Origin: Deltaproteobacteria bacterium
Lineage (GTDB): Bacteria; Desulfobacterota; Desulfobacteria; Desulfobacterales; JAABPS01
DNA length: 5,646 bases
NCBI GenBank assembly: GCA_019309685.1
Contig: JAFDFT010000330.1
Span: forward strand, 1 to 5,646
Direction of reading: 5' to 3'
How positions within the stretch are numbered: position 1 is the first letter of the stretch; each line of letters begins with the position of its first letter. A program made the position numbers and the translations under genes. The notes below the pieces were generated by a model. That model did not search any database and was not told the DNA's origin. It worked only from the letters and a program-made list of their open reading frames with translations. Of this stretch, positions 5,590 to 5,646 are shown one piece after another.

Positions 5590-5646
5590 AAAAAGTGTTG
5601 AATTAGTGGGTTACTTAAATGTATTAAAAGAATAAGGGAATTATTT

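Overview
The window is an AT-leaning bacterial chromosome segment. RimO, the style of the receiver-domain protein (a Cys/His-rich insert before the phosphoacceptor strand) and the intergenic repeat style suggest an anaerobic Desulfobacterota lineage, probably Desulfobacterales. That placement is inferred from recalled family resemblance, not computed.

Layout: (i) 15-3114, plus strand: rimO (ribosomal protein S12 methylthiotransferase), a long-chain trans-polyprenyl diphosphate synthase whose GTG start overlaps the rimO stop by 4 nt, and, 59 nt further on, a membrane-targeted protein with a FlgT-N-like domain. (ii) 3207-3617, minus strand: a stand-alone CheY-like receiver protein convergent with that cluster, preceded by a near-perfect 26-bp palindrome. 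(iii) 3618-4649: about 1 kb with no convincing gene. It holds the palindrome, a degenerate palindromic intergenic element (4013-4155), a 9-bp hairpin (4156-4178) and a partly duplicated motif. (iv) 4650-4850, plus: a small two-helix membrane protein of the DUF2892 family. (v) 4897-5646, plus: a 15-codon ORF with a good ribosome binding site that may be the stump of a decayed gene, then a canonical cobalamin riboswitch, a strong intrinsic terminator and an 86-residue protein of unknown function with a perfect Shine-Dalgarno sequence.

The most interesting part is (v). A cobalamin aptamer is followed by two possible expression platforms in series. The first is a hairpin (about 5172-5213) that buries a strong Shine-Dalgarno sequence with no ATG/GTG/TTG at the right distance (ATA is there instead). 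The second is a perfect 11-bp terminator hairpin ahead of the small orphan gene. B12-dependent control of this uncharacterised protein is strongly implied. Whether it belongs to a larger B12 or cobalt operon cannot be seen, because the window ends 57 nt after its stop codon.

The rest is largely housekeeping: translation-apparatus modification, prenyl chain synthesis for quinones or the undecaprenyl-type carrier, and a probable envelope or flagellar accessory protein. I see no CRISPR array, tRNA, rRNA, transposase or defence locus.
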